DNA of 64,000 nucleotides, from the NCBI GenBank assembly GCA_030528025.1, contig JAUMZP010000001.1:469174-533173 (forward strand), given 5' to 3'. The notes below the pieces were generated by a model, which ran no database searches, was not told the origin of the DNA, and worked only from the letters and a program-made list of their open reading frames with translations. This stretch comes from Candidatus Saccharimonadota bacterium. GTDB taxonomy: Bacteria > Patescibacteriota > Saccharimonadia > Saccharimonadales > Saccharimonadaceae. A program made the translations under genes and the position numbers. Of the stretch, positions 35,435-44,405 are shown piece after piece; position 1 is the stretch's first letter; the number at the start of each line of letters is the position of its first letter.

Positions 35435-35789
35435 TCAATATACGCATGTCTTGCAGAGATTCTCATTTTGTTCTTACGTTCTGTTTCATTCTATGTACTA
35501 TCCGCAACAAATGACAGACGACGCGGATTTATTGCACTCAGACAGTCTCACGCTCTCTGTAAGGGTAAGATAAAGATAAGCAGAGATAATCCCCCTAGGA
35601 AAACTCACCCACCAGCGCAAGAGCTGAGAATGCTGTATATACTACACCAAAATGTTTCGGCCAGGGTAGCAAAAAAGCTTGCTCATGTGCTTAGCTATTA
35701 GCCACTCCATTCTCTCCTGTAGTGTGTTGCAGCAAGGGTGCATAGCAATACATTGCCTATTGCGTGTGGCAAGTGCTCGCGCTTAGCGG
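35435..35789. other. Intergenic stretch without a supported gene
   Basis: A 77-codon frame (35468-35701, plus) lacks any start signal or family. Nothing else is recognisable between the large RNA promoter and the helicase gene. Confidence 0.5.
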
Positions 35790-38700
35790 CTATTCTTGCT
35801 CTTCTATATGCCGCAGCAGATCCTCCTCAAAGGCGAGAATGCCTTTGTAGGTGGCTGGGTAGTGGCTGGTGTCGGGTAGCTGGAGCTGAGTAATGCAGCG
35901 CCACACGGCAGCAATGAGCTGGGCAAACTCATCCAGCTCGGCCTGAGAAAAGCTGGTGCTGAGCTGGTGGATAGCACCCGTATCCTTGTCTGGCTCGACG
36001 AACTGCAGCGTAGCTCCGGCAAAGTCGTAGCGGGCATAGTCGCGCGAGTGGCGCACGAGGAGCTCGTAGAACATCAGCTGCTGGCGGTATTTGTGCAGCT
36101 TAATCTTCTCGGCATCGGTGCGGCCCTGCCAGCTGCGGGCGGGCTTGCCCGTCTTGTAGTCTGTAACGGCGATAGTATTGGCGGTGTGGTCAATATCGAC
36201 AAGGTCAAGCGTGCCAGTAAGGCGAGCATCACCAAGCACGACTCCTTGGCCGGCAAAGCTTAGCTCGGTCTTTTGCTCGGGGCGGAAGGTATGCGCCTCG
36301 GCCTGCAAGAAGGCGCTCAGTGAATCAAGTCCCTTGCGGCTAAAGTACGCGAAGTCTTCTGGCCCTAGCGGCTGGCGATTAAGCTCTTGCTCGAAGTCGC
36401 CGAGGATATCCTCAGCCGGTCGCACCTTGCCAGTGGCAGCAAGATGGGTGTGAGCACGCTGCAATACGTGGTGGATGGCATTGCCATAGATGGCATGCGG
36501 GCTCGGTGCCTGTGGAAAGCGCAGCAGGTAGTTGGTTAAGAAGGTCGTGGGCCCACCCCGCGACACATCTAAGAAGGCAGTAAGATGGGTACTAGAGAGC
36601 TTATATTGCTCGAGCATAGGCTGGAGGAGCTGCTGCAAATCGGGCTCGGGCGTGCCAACTGGCGCAAGGCGGCGCTGCCAATCGGTGGTGAGCTGTACAG
36701 TGAGGCTTGGCACATCATTGGGCATGTCGACAGTAGTTGCAGTGAGGTCGACGCCGTCAAGGAAGCTGGCTGGCAGCGTTGCTTTGCCGGTATCATCTTG
36801 GGTGCTGTAGCTGATAGTTAGGTGGTCGCGCGCCCGCGTCATAGCGACAAAAAAGAGGCGGAGGCGCTCGTCGTACGTATTACCAGCCGGAGCAATAGCG
36901 AGGTTATCTGGATACGTGATGAGCGACACTGGCGAGCGCACACGCCGCCCCCAGGTGCTATCAATAGCGCCCATGATGTAGACATGGCCAAACTCCAGCC
37001 CCTTGGCCTTGTGTGCTGTCATGAGGTTAATGCGGCCGGTATGCGCCTCGGTACGCTGGCGGATGGTGGTGATCGGCGTCTTGAACTGCCGGTGCATACC
37101 GAGGAGATCGAGCATATCGGCAAGCCGGAGCGTCTCATCATCACCGCGATACTCCTGGGTGCGGCTGCGCAGAGTCCGCAAGGCCTCAAGGCAGGCAAGG
37201 TATGCATCGGGCTGCTCGGCAAGCCTCTCGCGCGAGAAATAATAATCGTATAGTGGTGAGCGGTAACGTACCGTGGGCACTGCAGGGGTCGCTTCGGTAG
37301 AGAGACTAATTGGCTGGTCGAATTGGGCCATCTGCTGTGTCATGTACTCGGTAATCACACTGGCTATGGCGGCCTGGGTCTTTTGGCTATCAGCTGGCTG
37401 TAGGACACCAAGCAAATCATCGAGCACCATCTCGAGCGGTTGATGCTGCGCCTGCCACGCCATATGGATCAGCCACACCATCAAGGGTTGGAAGGTCGGG
37501 CTCGCCATCATTGTCTCGCCCCATGTTTGGCGGTTACGCCACGCCTGGAGGCTGAGCTGCCAAATATCCTGGCTGGCAAAACCAAAGGCCGGATGTGCCA
37601 CTAGCTCTGAGAGCAAGCTATCGGCCATAGGAAACTCCCCTGCTGCTATGGCCTCGATTACCCGCGCGAGCAGATCGAGCACCTGGATGACAGGATTATC
37701 AAGAATATTGTCGCGCCGCTCGTAATTGATGGCAATACCTGCCGCCTGAAGGTGCGGCACCAGCGCCACCAGCTCGCGGTGACGCCGAGCGAGGACGGCA
37801 ATCTCCTCGGGCGGCGTGCCACTGTCGATCTGTTGGCGAATCTGCTGCGCTAGCCATTGGCGCTCGGCCAGGCTAGTAGGCAGTTCGGCCAGGCTGACGG
37901 CAGTCTGGGTTGGCTGGTGGTGGGCCGTAAGCGTCTTATCGAGCTCGGGAAGCACTGCTTCTAACCGGTCGCTCCCCTGAGTGATAACAGCCCGGGCTGG
38001 TGTGAGGATAGCGCGACTCGAGCGGTAATTATCCGTCAAGGCAATCAGCTGCACATCACGGTAATGGCTCCGGAAGCGGTGGATGTTACTGACGTCTGCT
38101 CCTTGGAAGCTGTAGATTGCTTGGTCATCATCACCGACTGCCATAATGTTGGGGCGGCCCTCGTGGACCGGACTACTCGTTAGCGAAAAGAGGATGCGTA
38201 GCTGCGCGAGATTGGTATCTTGGAATTCATCCACCATGATGTATTGGTACTGCTCCTCAAGGTTAGCGCGCAGCTCGGGCTGGGCATCGAGCGCCTGAGC
38301 GAGCTGGAGAATCATATCATCGTAGTCATACAGACCAGCCGCACTCAGCTCAGTGAGATACGCATCATAGACCTCAGCGAGGGCGCGCAACTTACCGAGG
38401 CGCTTGCGATCTCTCAGGACATAATTCCCAGTAGCATCCTTCTCGCACCAGTGGTTGCGCCAGGCGGTCAGTGGCGTGGTCTTGCCACTATCAAGCGTCT
38501 CGTCGATCGCTCGAGCCAGGCTCAGCGAGAAGCTATCAGCCAGTGGTGGAATGGTGGGCGGCAACGGCGGCAGTGGCAGCTGAGCTGCTTCGCCCGCCAG
38601 CGGGGCAAGCTTGCCGGCCATTGGTTTGCTTATTCGCCCAGCGGCAAAGACCTCGCTGAGGTGTGGTTCGACGGCCGCCACGAGCGCCTCGTCCGCATCG

Positions 38701-39221
38701 ATGACTTGCCGAAGCTCTGCGCTACTCAGACCAGCCTGCTTGAGCTGGCTAATACTGCGGCTAATGTCCTGCAGATAGGTAAACTCACCATTTTGCTTGC
38801 TACTTAGAGGGCTCCGATGATCGAGCTGGCCAAGGATACCGCGTAAAATCTCGTAGCTACCAAGCTCATCGGTAGGTTTACGTGATGCACCATGATAGAA
38901 ATACTCCCGGTGGTGGTTTATCACCTCACTGCCAAAGCTATGGAAGGTATGGATAGCAACGCGGTAGGCATCTGCCCCAATAATACTGCGCAGACGCTGC
39001 CGCATCGCGGCTGCCCCACTGTCGGTAAAGGTCAGGCAGAGAATATTCTCGGGCAGCACATCTGTCTGGCGCAGGATGTTGGCGGCGCGCATGCTGAGTA
39101 GCTCTGTCTTGCCAGTGCCGGGGCCAGCCACGACGAGCAGAGGCCCATCAATCGTATCGACAGCAGCGCGCTGCTGGTTATTGAGGTGCGTGTATCGAGT
39201 CGAAAATTCGTGTTCAGACAT
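35790..39221 (-). CDS. UvrD/REP-family helicase with C-terminal PD-(D/E)XK nuclease
   Basis: A 1143-residue ATP-dependent DNA helicase-nuclease of the AddA/RecB-like type, for double-strand break processing or recombination. Seen: Walker A AGPGTGKTELL near 31, DEFQDTN (motif II), GDDDQAIYSFQGAD, TDNYRSS, LMTAHKAKGLEF (motif V region) and MTRARDHL (motif VI). The nuclease at about 1010-1080 has GTLDLVDID and the DYKTGK signature. The start is ATG 39221 because GATAAT lies 6 bases upstream; six codons further up are also open. No AddB partner is in the window. Confidence 0.92.
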   Translation of the reverse strand: MSEHEFSTRYTHLNNQQRAAVDTIDGPLLVVAGPGTGKTELLSMRAANILRQTDVLPENILCLTFTDSGAAAMRQRLRSIIGADAYRVAIHTFHSFGSEVINHHREYFYHGASRKPTDELGSYEILRGILGQLDHRSPLSSKQNGEFTYLQDISRSISQLKQAGLSSAELRQVIDADEALVAAVEPHLSEVFAAGRISKPMAGKLAPLAGEAAQLPLPPLPPTIPPLADSFSLSLARAIDETLDSGKTTPLTAWRNHWCEKDATGNYVLRDRKRLGKLRALAEVYDAYLTELSAAGLYDYDDMILQLAQALDAQPELRANLEEQYQYIMVDEFQDTNLAQLRILFSLTSSPVHEGRPNIMAVGDDDQAIYSFQGADVSNIHRFRSHYRDVQLIALTDNYRSSRAILTPARAVITQGSDRLEAVLPELDKTLTAHHQPTQTAVSLAELPTSLAERQWLAQQIRQQIDSGTPPEEIAVLARRHRELVALVPHLQAAGIAINYERRDNILDNPVIQVLDLLARVIEAIAAGEFPMADSLLSELVAHPAFGFASQDIWQLSLQAWRNRQTWGETMMASPTFQPLMVWLIHMAWQAQHQPLEMVLDDLLGVLQPADSQKTQAAIASVITEYMTQQMAQFDQPISLSTEATPAVPTVRYRSPLYDYYFSRERLAEQPDAYLACLEALRTLRSRTQEYRGDDETLRLADMLDLLGMHRQFKTPITTIRQRTEAHTGRINLMTAHKAKGLEFGHVYIMGAIDSTWGRRVRSPVSLITYPDNLAIAPAGNTYDERLRLFFVAMTRARDHLTISYSTQDDTGKATLPASFLDGVDLTATTVDMPNDVPSLTVQLTTDWQRRLAPVGTPEPDLQQLLQPMLEQYKLSSTHLTAFLDVSRGGPTTFLTNYLLRFPQAPSPHAIYGNAIHHVLQRAHTHLAATGKVRPAEDILGDFEQELNRQPLGPEDFAYFSRKGLDSLSAFLQAEAHTFRPEQKTELSFAGQGVVLGDARLTGTLDLVDIDHTANTIAVTDYKTGKPARSWQGRTDAEKIKLHKYRQQLMFYELLVRHSRDYARYDFAGATLQFVEPDKDTGAIHQLSTSFSQAELDEFAQLIAAVWRCITQLQLPDTSHYPATYKGILAFEEDLLRHIEEQE

Positions 39222-39290
39222 GTCTCCATTATCGCACACTCACCGCCTAGACTCTAGCGGCCAGGCCAAGATTCCGGTATAATATCTATC

Positions 39291-39782
39291 ATGGACTTTG
39301 GTAACCACATGGATGTCGCATATGTGCAAAAGGCTCTCGCCGCACGCTTTGGCGTGCAGCTAGCGATCGATCGCGTGGTGGCGCGCAATATTGCCGCGGG
39401 GCTTGCCGCCAAAGCATCGGTGTTTTTTGCGACAGACGGCCAGCTCTATTGCTTGGTCTATGGGCCATCACGCCTTCTGCTTGGCGATATCAAGAAGATC
39501 GCTGTGCGAATTGGCCTGCGCGCTGAGACATTCTTCCCGCCACGGGGCCAACCAGAGTATTTTGACGAATTTGGCCGGCAGAAATTTCGTGAAATATTTC
39601 CCGGATTTGGGCGCATCACCGATCGCGACATTATGTACTATCGCACTCTTGCGCCATACAACCCAGCCCTCATTCTCGTTGATGAGGTGAAGGACGGCCA
39701 CATCTACCAAGCAGACAGCGACGCGCGCAGTGGCTGGCGGGTTGCCGCGAAGTGTCAGTATCATCGAGGAGGAATGAACTAA
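39291..39782 (+). CDS. Hypothetical protein preceding the P-type ATPase
   Basis: A 163-residue soluble protein of alpha-beta character (VFFATDGQLYCLVYGPSRLLLGD, later ALILVDEVKDGHIYQAD). No family recognised. TATAAT ends 7 bases before the ATG (leaderless), and the stop lies 3 bases before the ATPase start, so the two are co-transcribed and a link to the transporter is likely. Confidence 0.7.
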   Translation: MDFGNHMDVAYVQKALAARFGVQLAIDRVVARNIAAGLAAKASVFFATDGQLYCLVYGPSRLLLGDIKKIAVRIGLRAETFFPPRGQPEYFDEFGRQKFREIFPGFGRITDRDIMYYRTLAPYNPALILVDEVKDGHIYQADSDARSGWRVAAKCQYHRGGMN

Positions 39783-39785
39783 CCT

Positions 39786-42107
39786 ATGAAGGACTATCTG
39801 GTCATCATCCGGCGCAACTTTGCCTCGCCCATCGTGTTGGCGATTTTACTTCTTGCCATGGCGCTGATCTATGTGCGGGAGTACCGCGATGCCTGGTTTA
39901 TATCATTTGTCATTATGATCAATTCGCTCATTGGTGCAGTGCAAGAGATTCGGGCTAAGCGCGCTCTGCGCAAGCTCGAGCTCATGAGCGCGCCACGTGC
40001 CCGCGTGGTCCAGGCCGACGGTACCATCACCGAGGTGCTTTATGATGCGCTGCAGGTTGGCGATACCCTTGCACTACACACTGGCGATGAGCTACCCGCC
40101 GACGGCGTTGTGCTCGACGCAAAAGGCCTTGAAGTAAACGAGAGCATGCTCACGGGCGAATCTGCCGCAGTAGACAAAGCACCCGGTGATACCATCTACG
40201 CAGCCACAACAGTGGTAGCGGGTACAGCGCACGCTCGTGTCACAGCAGTTGGTAGCGACACCAAGGCTGGTGCAATCAGTACCGTACTTAAGCAGTATGC
40301 ACCGCAGCCCACGCCGCTCCAGCGGGCTATCCAGCGGGCTATTACCGTCTTAACCTACGGTGCAGTCGTGCTAGCACTGCTTATCTTCGCGCGCTACCAT
40401 ATTGCGGGGCTGCAGGCGGTCAGCATCCTCAAGACGATTATTACCGCAGCCATCACAGTCGTGCCAGAAGGGCTACTCCTGGCGAGCTCGCTCCTGCTTG
40501 CCTTTGGCTCACTGCGCCTGGCTCAGGCTAAGGTTTTACCTCAGAAACTCTCAGCGATTGAGGCAATGGCACTGCTTGGCGTGCTCTGCGTGGATAAGAC
40601 GGGAACTTTGACAAGTGATGACGTTATCTTTGAGCACGCTGCGTCATTCGATGTATCGACCAGTGATGAACAACTCGCCCGCTACGCTGCCCTGGTTGCG
40701 CACGAAACCAGTGGTGGTAACGCGACTGGCCAGGCCATTCTTGCCGTGCACCAAGCACCCGCCGCCCACGTCCAAGAGGTGATGGCGTTCTCATCGAGCC
40801 GGAAAATGGCGGGGGTGCGAGCCGAGATTGCTGGCTCAATGCAGACGCTGATGCTAGGTGCACCAGAGTTTGTGGCGCGGCTTGCCCCGCTCTCACTAGC
40901 CCAGCAAGCGCAAATCGACGCCTGGGCAAATGATGGCCTGCGTGTCCTCCTGCTTGCTCGCTTTGCCGACAGCAGCGTGCCACTCAAGCAGCTCGCCGCT
41001 AGCTCGGGTCAGCCGCTGGGGGCAATCGTCCTGCGCAACAGCCTGCGCCATGGCGTGGTCAACACTGTGCGTTTTTTGCAGGGCCAAGGTGTAACAATTC
41101 GTGTCATTAGCGGAGATAACCCACGGACAGTTAGCTATATCGCGAAGGCAGCGGGGATCCATCAGCCTGAGGCGGCTATTACTGGGGTGGAGCTTGCCCA
41201 GCTCGATGATGCAGCCTTTGCCCAGGCGGCCGACACCCATACAATCTTTGCCCGCGTCTTGCCCGAGCAAAAGGAGCGGCTCATCGCTCACTTCTCAGAC
41301 CAAGGGCGATTTACTGGCATGGTGGGCGATGGTGTTAATGATGCCTTAGCGCTCAAGCGAGCCGACCTTGGCGTGGCAATGTATGCTGGTGCACCAGCCA
41401 GCCGGCGCGTTGCCGATATTATCCTGCTCAATAATTCCTTCACATCACTTCCTCTCGGAATGGAGCTAGGCAATCGCATCATGCAGGCCATTGAGCTTAT
41501 CGGCGTGCTCTTCTTCCATAAGATTATTTATGGTGTCGTACTACTGGCCATTACCCTCACCCTCGGCATCATGTACCCATATGCGCCGCGCCACCTTACC
41601 TTTATGAATATCTTTCTCGTGACGATGCCGACCATTATGTGGACGCTCTTCCCGCCCTCACCGCGGCACCGGATTGACCCCCGGCGCTTCTGGCACGACA
41701 CCCTGCTGGCGGTGGCACCAATTGCAGTGCTCACAGGGCTAACGGTCGCTAGTGTGTATTGGCTTGGTCGCACATTCTACCCAGATCGCCTTGGCGAGGT
41801 AGCAACAATGACAGTACTGGTAGCGACCTTCTACGGCGTGTATCTGGTATTTTTGGCTGGCCGCATGCTTGGTGTCCAGCTCGATAAGCGAGCTCACCTT
41901 GCCCGCATGCTGTATATGCTTGCGGTATTGTTTGTAACAGTAGTGAGTTTTGGTGTTGGCCCGCTCCGTGAGTTCTTCGATTTCACCCCACCAAACCTAC
42001 TCCTGCTCTGGCCCGGCATTGCCATTATTATTCCAGTAACCATACTGCAATGGTGGTGGGCTCGGCGTGTGGGCCAGCGCTTTGCGGTGGTGTCTCGTGC
42101 TGAGTAG
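39786..42107 (+). CDS. Cation-transporting P-type ATPase (CtpE/calcium-type-like)
   Basis: A 773-residue membrane pump. TGESAAV (actuator) near 124, the ion-site motif VPEGLLLASS near 222, phosphorylation motif DKTGTLTSDD at 269, and hinge MVGDGVNDALALK near 512. About ten membrane helices with a C-terminal hydrophobic bundle. Without N-terminal metal-binding Cys motifs and with PEGL, it resembles CtpE-like calcium or magnesium pumps more than heavy-metal pumps. The upstream unknown gene is in the same operon. Confidence 0.9.
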   Translation: MKDYLVIIRRNFASPIVLAILLLAMALIYVREYRDAWFISFVIMINSLIGAVQEIRAKRALRKLELMSAPRARVVQADGTITEVLYDALQVGDTLALHTGDELPADGVVLDAKGLEVNESMLTGESAAVDKAPGDTIYAATTVVAGTAHARVTAVGSDTKAGAISTVLKQYAPQPTPLQRAIQRAITVLTYGAVVLALLIFARYHIAGLQAVSILKTIITAAITVVPEGLLLASSLLLAFGSLRLAQAKVLPQKLSAIEAMALLGVLCVDKTGTLTSDDVIFEHAASFDVSTSDEQLARYAALVAHETSGGNATGQAILAVHQAPAAHVQEVMAFSSSRKMAGVRAEIAGSMQTLMLGAPEFVARLAPLSLAQQAQIDAWANDGLRVLLLARFADSSVPLKQLAASSGQPLGAIVLRNSLRHGVVNTVRFLQGQGVTIRVISGDNPRTVSYIAKAAGIHQPEAAITGVELAQLDDAAFAQAADTHTIFARVLPEQKERLIAHFSDQGRFTGMVGDGVNDALALKRADLGVAMYAGAPASRRVADIILLNNSFTSLPLGMELGNRIMQAIELIGVLFFHKIIYGVVLLAITLTLGIMYPYAPRHLTFMNIFLVTMPTIMWTLFPPSPRHRIDPRRFWHDTLLAVAPIAVLTGLTVASVYWLGRTFYPDRLGEVATMTVLVATFYGVYLVFLAGRMLGVQLDKRAHLARMLYMLAVLFVTVVSFGVGPLREFFDFTPPNLLLLWPGIAIIIPVTILQWWWARRVGQRFAVVSRAE

Positions 42108-42203
42108 TGCAAAGTAATTAGTTTGACACGCTTGCACTAACGAGGGTCTTATAGTATTTTTAGAATTAACACAATAAACTAACCCTTGGGAAGGAGCGAC
42201 ATT

Positions 42204-42464
42204 ATGTCGAATAATACGGATAGATACGATAAGGTCATACGCAAAATGCTAGACGAGCCTGTGACGCTTGTGCTAACGAACGAAGAAGTGAGCAGGCTAA
42301 TGGAACTTATTACTGAGCTCACGCTTGGCCCCTATGCGCCTACCGACGAGGAATGGAAATGGATGGAGAATGTGCAAGGTTTTCCGCCTGTAGACTATTA
42401 TCATGACCTGTTCGAAAAACTGAGACAATTTCGAGATGCTCCTACTTCGCGTAGCGACAAATAA
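42204..42464 (+). CDS. Small acidic protein, 86 residues, paralogue of the gene at 42693
   Basis: GGAAGGAG 9 bases before ATG 42204 supports the start. The central pattern EPVTLVLTNEEV...LITELTLGPYAP...EWKWME is closely matched in the gene 230 bases downstream, so the two are tandem duplicates. No family recognised. Confidence 0.65.
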   Translation: MSNNTDRYDKVIRKMLDEPVTLVLTNEEVSRLMELITELTLGPYAPTDEEWKWMENVQGFPPVDYYHDLFEKLRQFRDAPTSRSDK

Positions 42465-42469
42465 AGAAT

Positions 42470-42541
42470 ACCCTAAAGAATAGCATAGAATCATCATCCC
42501 AGCCATAAGGGGTGTATAGATAGACTACACCTGTATAATGA
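42470..42541 (-). pseudogene. Remnant of a small membrane-protein gene (copy of part of 44029-44322)
   Basis: The bases here match, with a few changes, the N-terminal coding part of the small gene at 44029-44322: both read IQV...IYT.LMAG.M...Y...LG on the minus strand. Here a stop codon interrupts the frame and the normal start is lost. It lies just behind the 86-aa gene. Confidence 0.55.
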
Positions 42542-42692
42542 GTGTATCTATTCTTATATATCCTTGCTGGAGATACGGAATGGGTTGGGGTAAAACGACG
42601 CCTTAAATCAACCAGTTTCTAGCAATGATACTTGATTTAAAATGCAAGTCGAGATATGCTTAGTGTAACACTAATACCATAAAGGAGTTTAT

Positions 42693-42944
42693 ATGTCATC
42701 TACTGACCCAACGTCGAGTTCAGGTAAAAAATACGACTACGACAAGCCAGTCACCATCACCTTTACCGCGAAAGAATGGTTTGATCTCACTGGGGCAATC
42801 GATGAGCTTACGATGGGCGACTATGCGCCTGACATAAAAGGATGGGAATGGCTACAAGAGGTGATGGGTGTTGCAGATCGACAGACAATCAACAACTTGA
42901 GCGACAGGATCACTTACGCATGCCACCAAGAGCTCGATAACTGA
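42693..42944 (+). CDS. Small protein, 83 residues, paralogue of the gene at 42204
   Basis: AAAGGAG precedes the ATG by 6 bases. KPVTITFTAKEW...IDELTMGDYAP...GWEWLQ aligns with the 86-aa neighbour. Both appear soluble and acidic. Function unknown. Confidence 0.65.
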   Translation: MSSTDPTSSSGKKYDYDKPVTITFTAKEWFDLTGAIDELTMGDYAPDIKGWEWLQEVMGVADRQTINNLSDRITYACHQELDN

Positions 42945-42975
42945 TTAGGACACAATGCAAAGCCGGTGAACCTCC

Positions 42976-43275
42976 TTGAATGCCAATTCTTCTGACGGTC
43001 AAGCAAATCCTTCTCCAGATAATGCGAAGGAAGAGGCGCCAGATCGCTACATTCCAGACAATCTCGATGAAATTATGCAGAGAGTCTACGAGCATGGCGT
43101 TGTTCAGAGAAAACATCACATCCAACAGGGCATGAGTGAGCAAGAGTATCTTCAAACGACAAGAGAAACTATTACCTCACCTTCTATCATTGCTGAGCTT
43201 CAGCAGCATGGCGGTCCTACATGGCTATATGGTCGTAAATTTGGAGATACTGAACAAGTTGTCGTAGTCCTCTAA
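42976..43275 (+). CDS. Hypothetical protein, 99 residues
   Basis: An acidic Ser/Asn-rich N-terminus followed by a helical stretch (DEIMQRVYEHGVVQRKHH) and ending GRKFGDTEQVVVVL. Only a TTG start is available and no good ribosome site is seen, but the composition is protein-like and the frame follows two related small genes on the same strand. Confidence 0.45.
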   Translation: MNANSSDGQANPSPDNAKEEAPDRYIPDNLDEIMQRVYEHGVVQRKHHIQQGMSEQEYLQTTRETITSPSIIAELQQHGGPTWLYGRKFGDTEQVVVVL

Positions 43276-43322
43276 ATATGGAGAGTGAGGCTAGAATTGA
43301 TGAAGATCAAAATGCCGCATCC

Positions 43323-43841
43323 CTACGATGCACCATCATACCGATACGCAAACGCCCCTGTCGAAGGCGACAAGCAGAATATCTCACCGTGCGACTCTGG
43401 ATGGTAGCGAGCAACACACTGACCTCCCTCTCCTGTTGCCGTGCGAAGAATGCTGCGTGAGTCGGGCGGTAGATTTTGCTCGATACTAAGCAGTGGCGAT
43501 GTTTTGCCATACTCACTATACGGCTGCCACGACGAGCAGCCACCAGAGCAATCGATAAAAGGCTGAGCTTGGAGCAGCTTCTGGCGTGTCTTTGTGTCTG
43601 TGACGTAGCCAAGCACTGTGCCACTTGGGCTTTCGCGGCTGAGCTGAGGTGATCCCTTGCTATATTTGACGTCGAGCGATTGCGTATATTCGCGAGAAAA
43701 GCACTGCTTGAGCGTCTCAGTTGCATTAACCCGTGCGAATGGTGCATCCAAAAGCAGATAAGGAAGGCCGTACGTAACAGCGCTGTACGTGATAAGAAGA
43801 ACCCCAACAATAATAATCTTTCTTCGGGTAGAGCGTTGCAT
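43323..43841 (-). CDS. Membrane-anchored hypothetical protein, 172 residues
   Basis: A basic N-terminus and one membrane helix (about 8-31), then an extracytoplasmic domain with five Cys, among them CSGGC and the C-V...F-C pair near the C-terminus, so disulfides are likely. TATAAT ends 7 bases before the ATG (leaderless), which chooses this frame over an overlapping one. No family recognised. Confidence 0.62.
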   Translation of the reverse strand: MQRSTRRKIIIVGVLLITYSAVTYGLPYLLLDAPFARVNATETLKQCFSREYTQSLDVKYSKGSPQLSRESPSGTVLGYVTDTKTRQKLLQAQPFIDCSGGCSSWQPYSEYGKTSPLLSIEQNLPPDSRSILRTATGEGGQCVARYHPESHGEIFCLSPSTGAFAYRYDGAS

Positions 43842-44028
43842 AAAACTTATTATAGCCTTATTACCTGGCTATGCCAACTAAGATAAATGTTCTCTCATTT
43901 CCTCGTGATCCTTGGCAATTGAGACCTATAACAATGTAAGCAAAAGAGCGGCCGATACAGCATACAGGAGAGTGTATGTGATATGGAGTGGTATATTCCA
44001 TGCAAGGTATGTTTTTACTGTCTTCTCA

Positions 44029-44322
44029 TCATCCAATCGCCGCGCACCATTGACAAAAAATTCTGCCTTGGCAAAGCCAGTTACCATATGAGTAGTAAGC
44101 ATGAGAAACTATCGACACTATTGCGTGGCCAACCAATACAGCTGTGTGGTGAATCTGCACTCGAGTATTATTACGAAACAGTGCCCAATTTTGAGATGCA
44201 CCAGGTATGTTGTGTTTTAAAATATAACCAAAATAGCGTCCTAAAGTAATAGTATACATAAGCATTATTCCAGCCATAAGAGCTGTATAGATAACCTGCA
44301 CTTGTATCATGAGTTCGCCCAT
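44029..44322 (-). CDS. Small membrane protein, 97 residues
   Basis: GAAAGGAAA lies before the ATG. The N-terminal helix (VIYTALMAGIMLMYTITLG) is followed by a His-rich stretch (HHTAVLVGHAIVSIVSHAYY). A degenerate copy of its 5' part lies at 42470-42541. The last 20 residues look less natural, so a frameshift near the end is possible. Confidence 0.42.
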   Translation of the reverse strand: MGELMIQVQVIYTALMAGIMLMYTITLGRYFGYILKHNIPGASQNWALFRNNTRVQIHHTAVLVGHAIVSIVSHAYYSYGNWLCQGRIFCQWCAAIG

Positions 44323-44405
44323 TTTTGCATTTCCTTTCTCAATGTCTAAATCGTGAAGTTTTACTCTTTACAGCAGCAATAAGTAGCAATACAAAACCAC
44401 TCTTA

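Noticed and set aside
43307..43810. Alternative 167-codon minus frame
   Set aside because: The overlapping 172-codon frame has the leaderless promoter, an N-terminal membrane helix and paired Cys.
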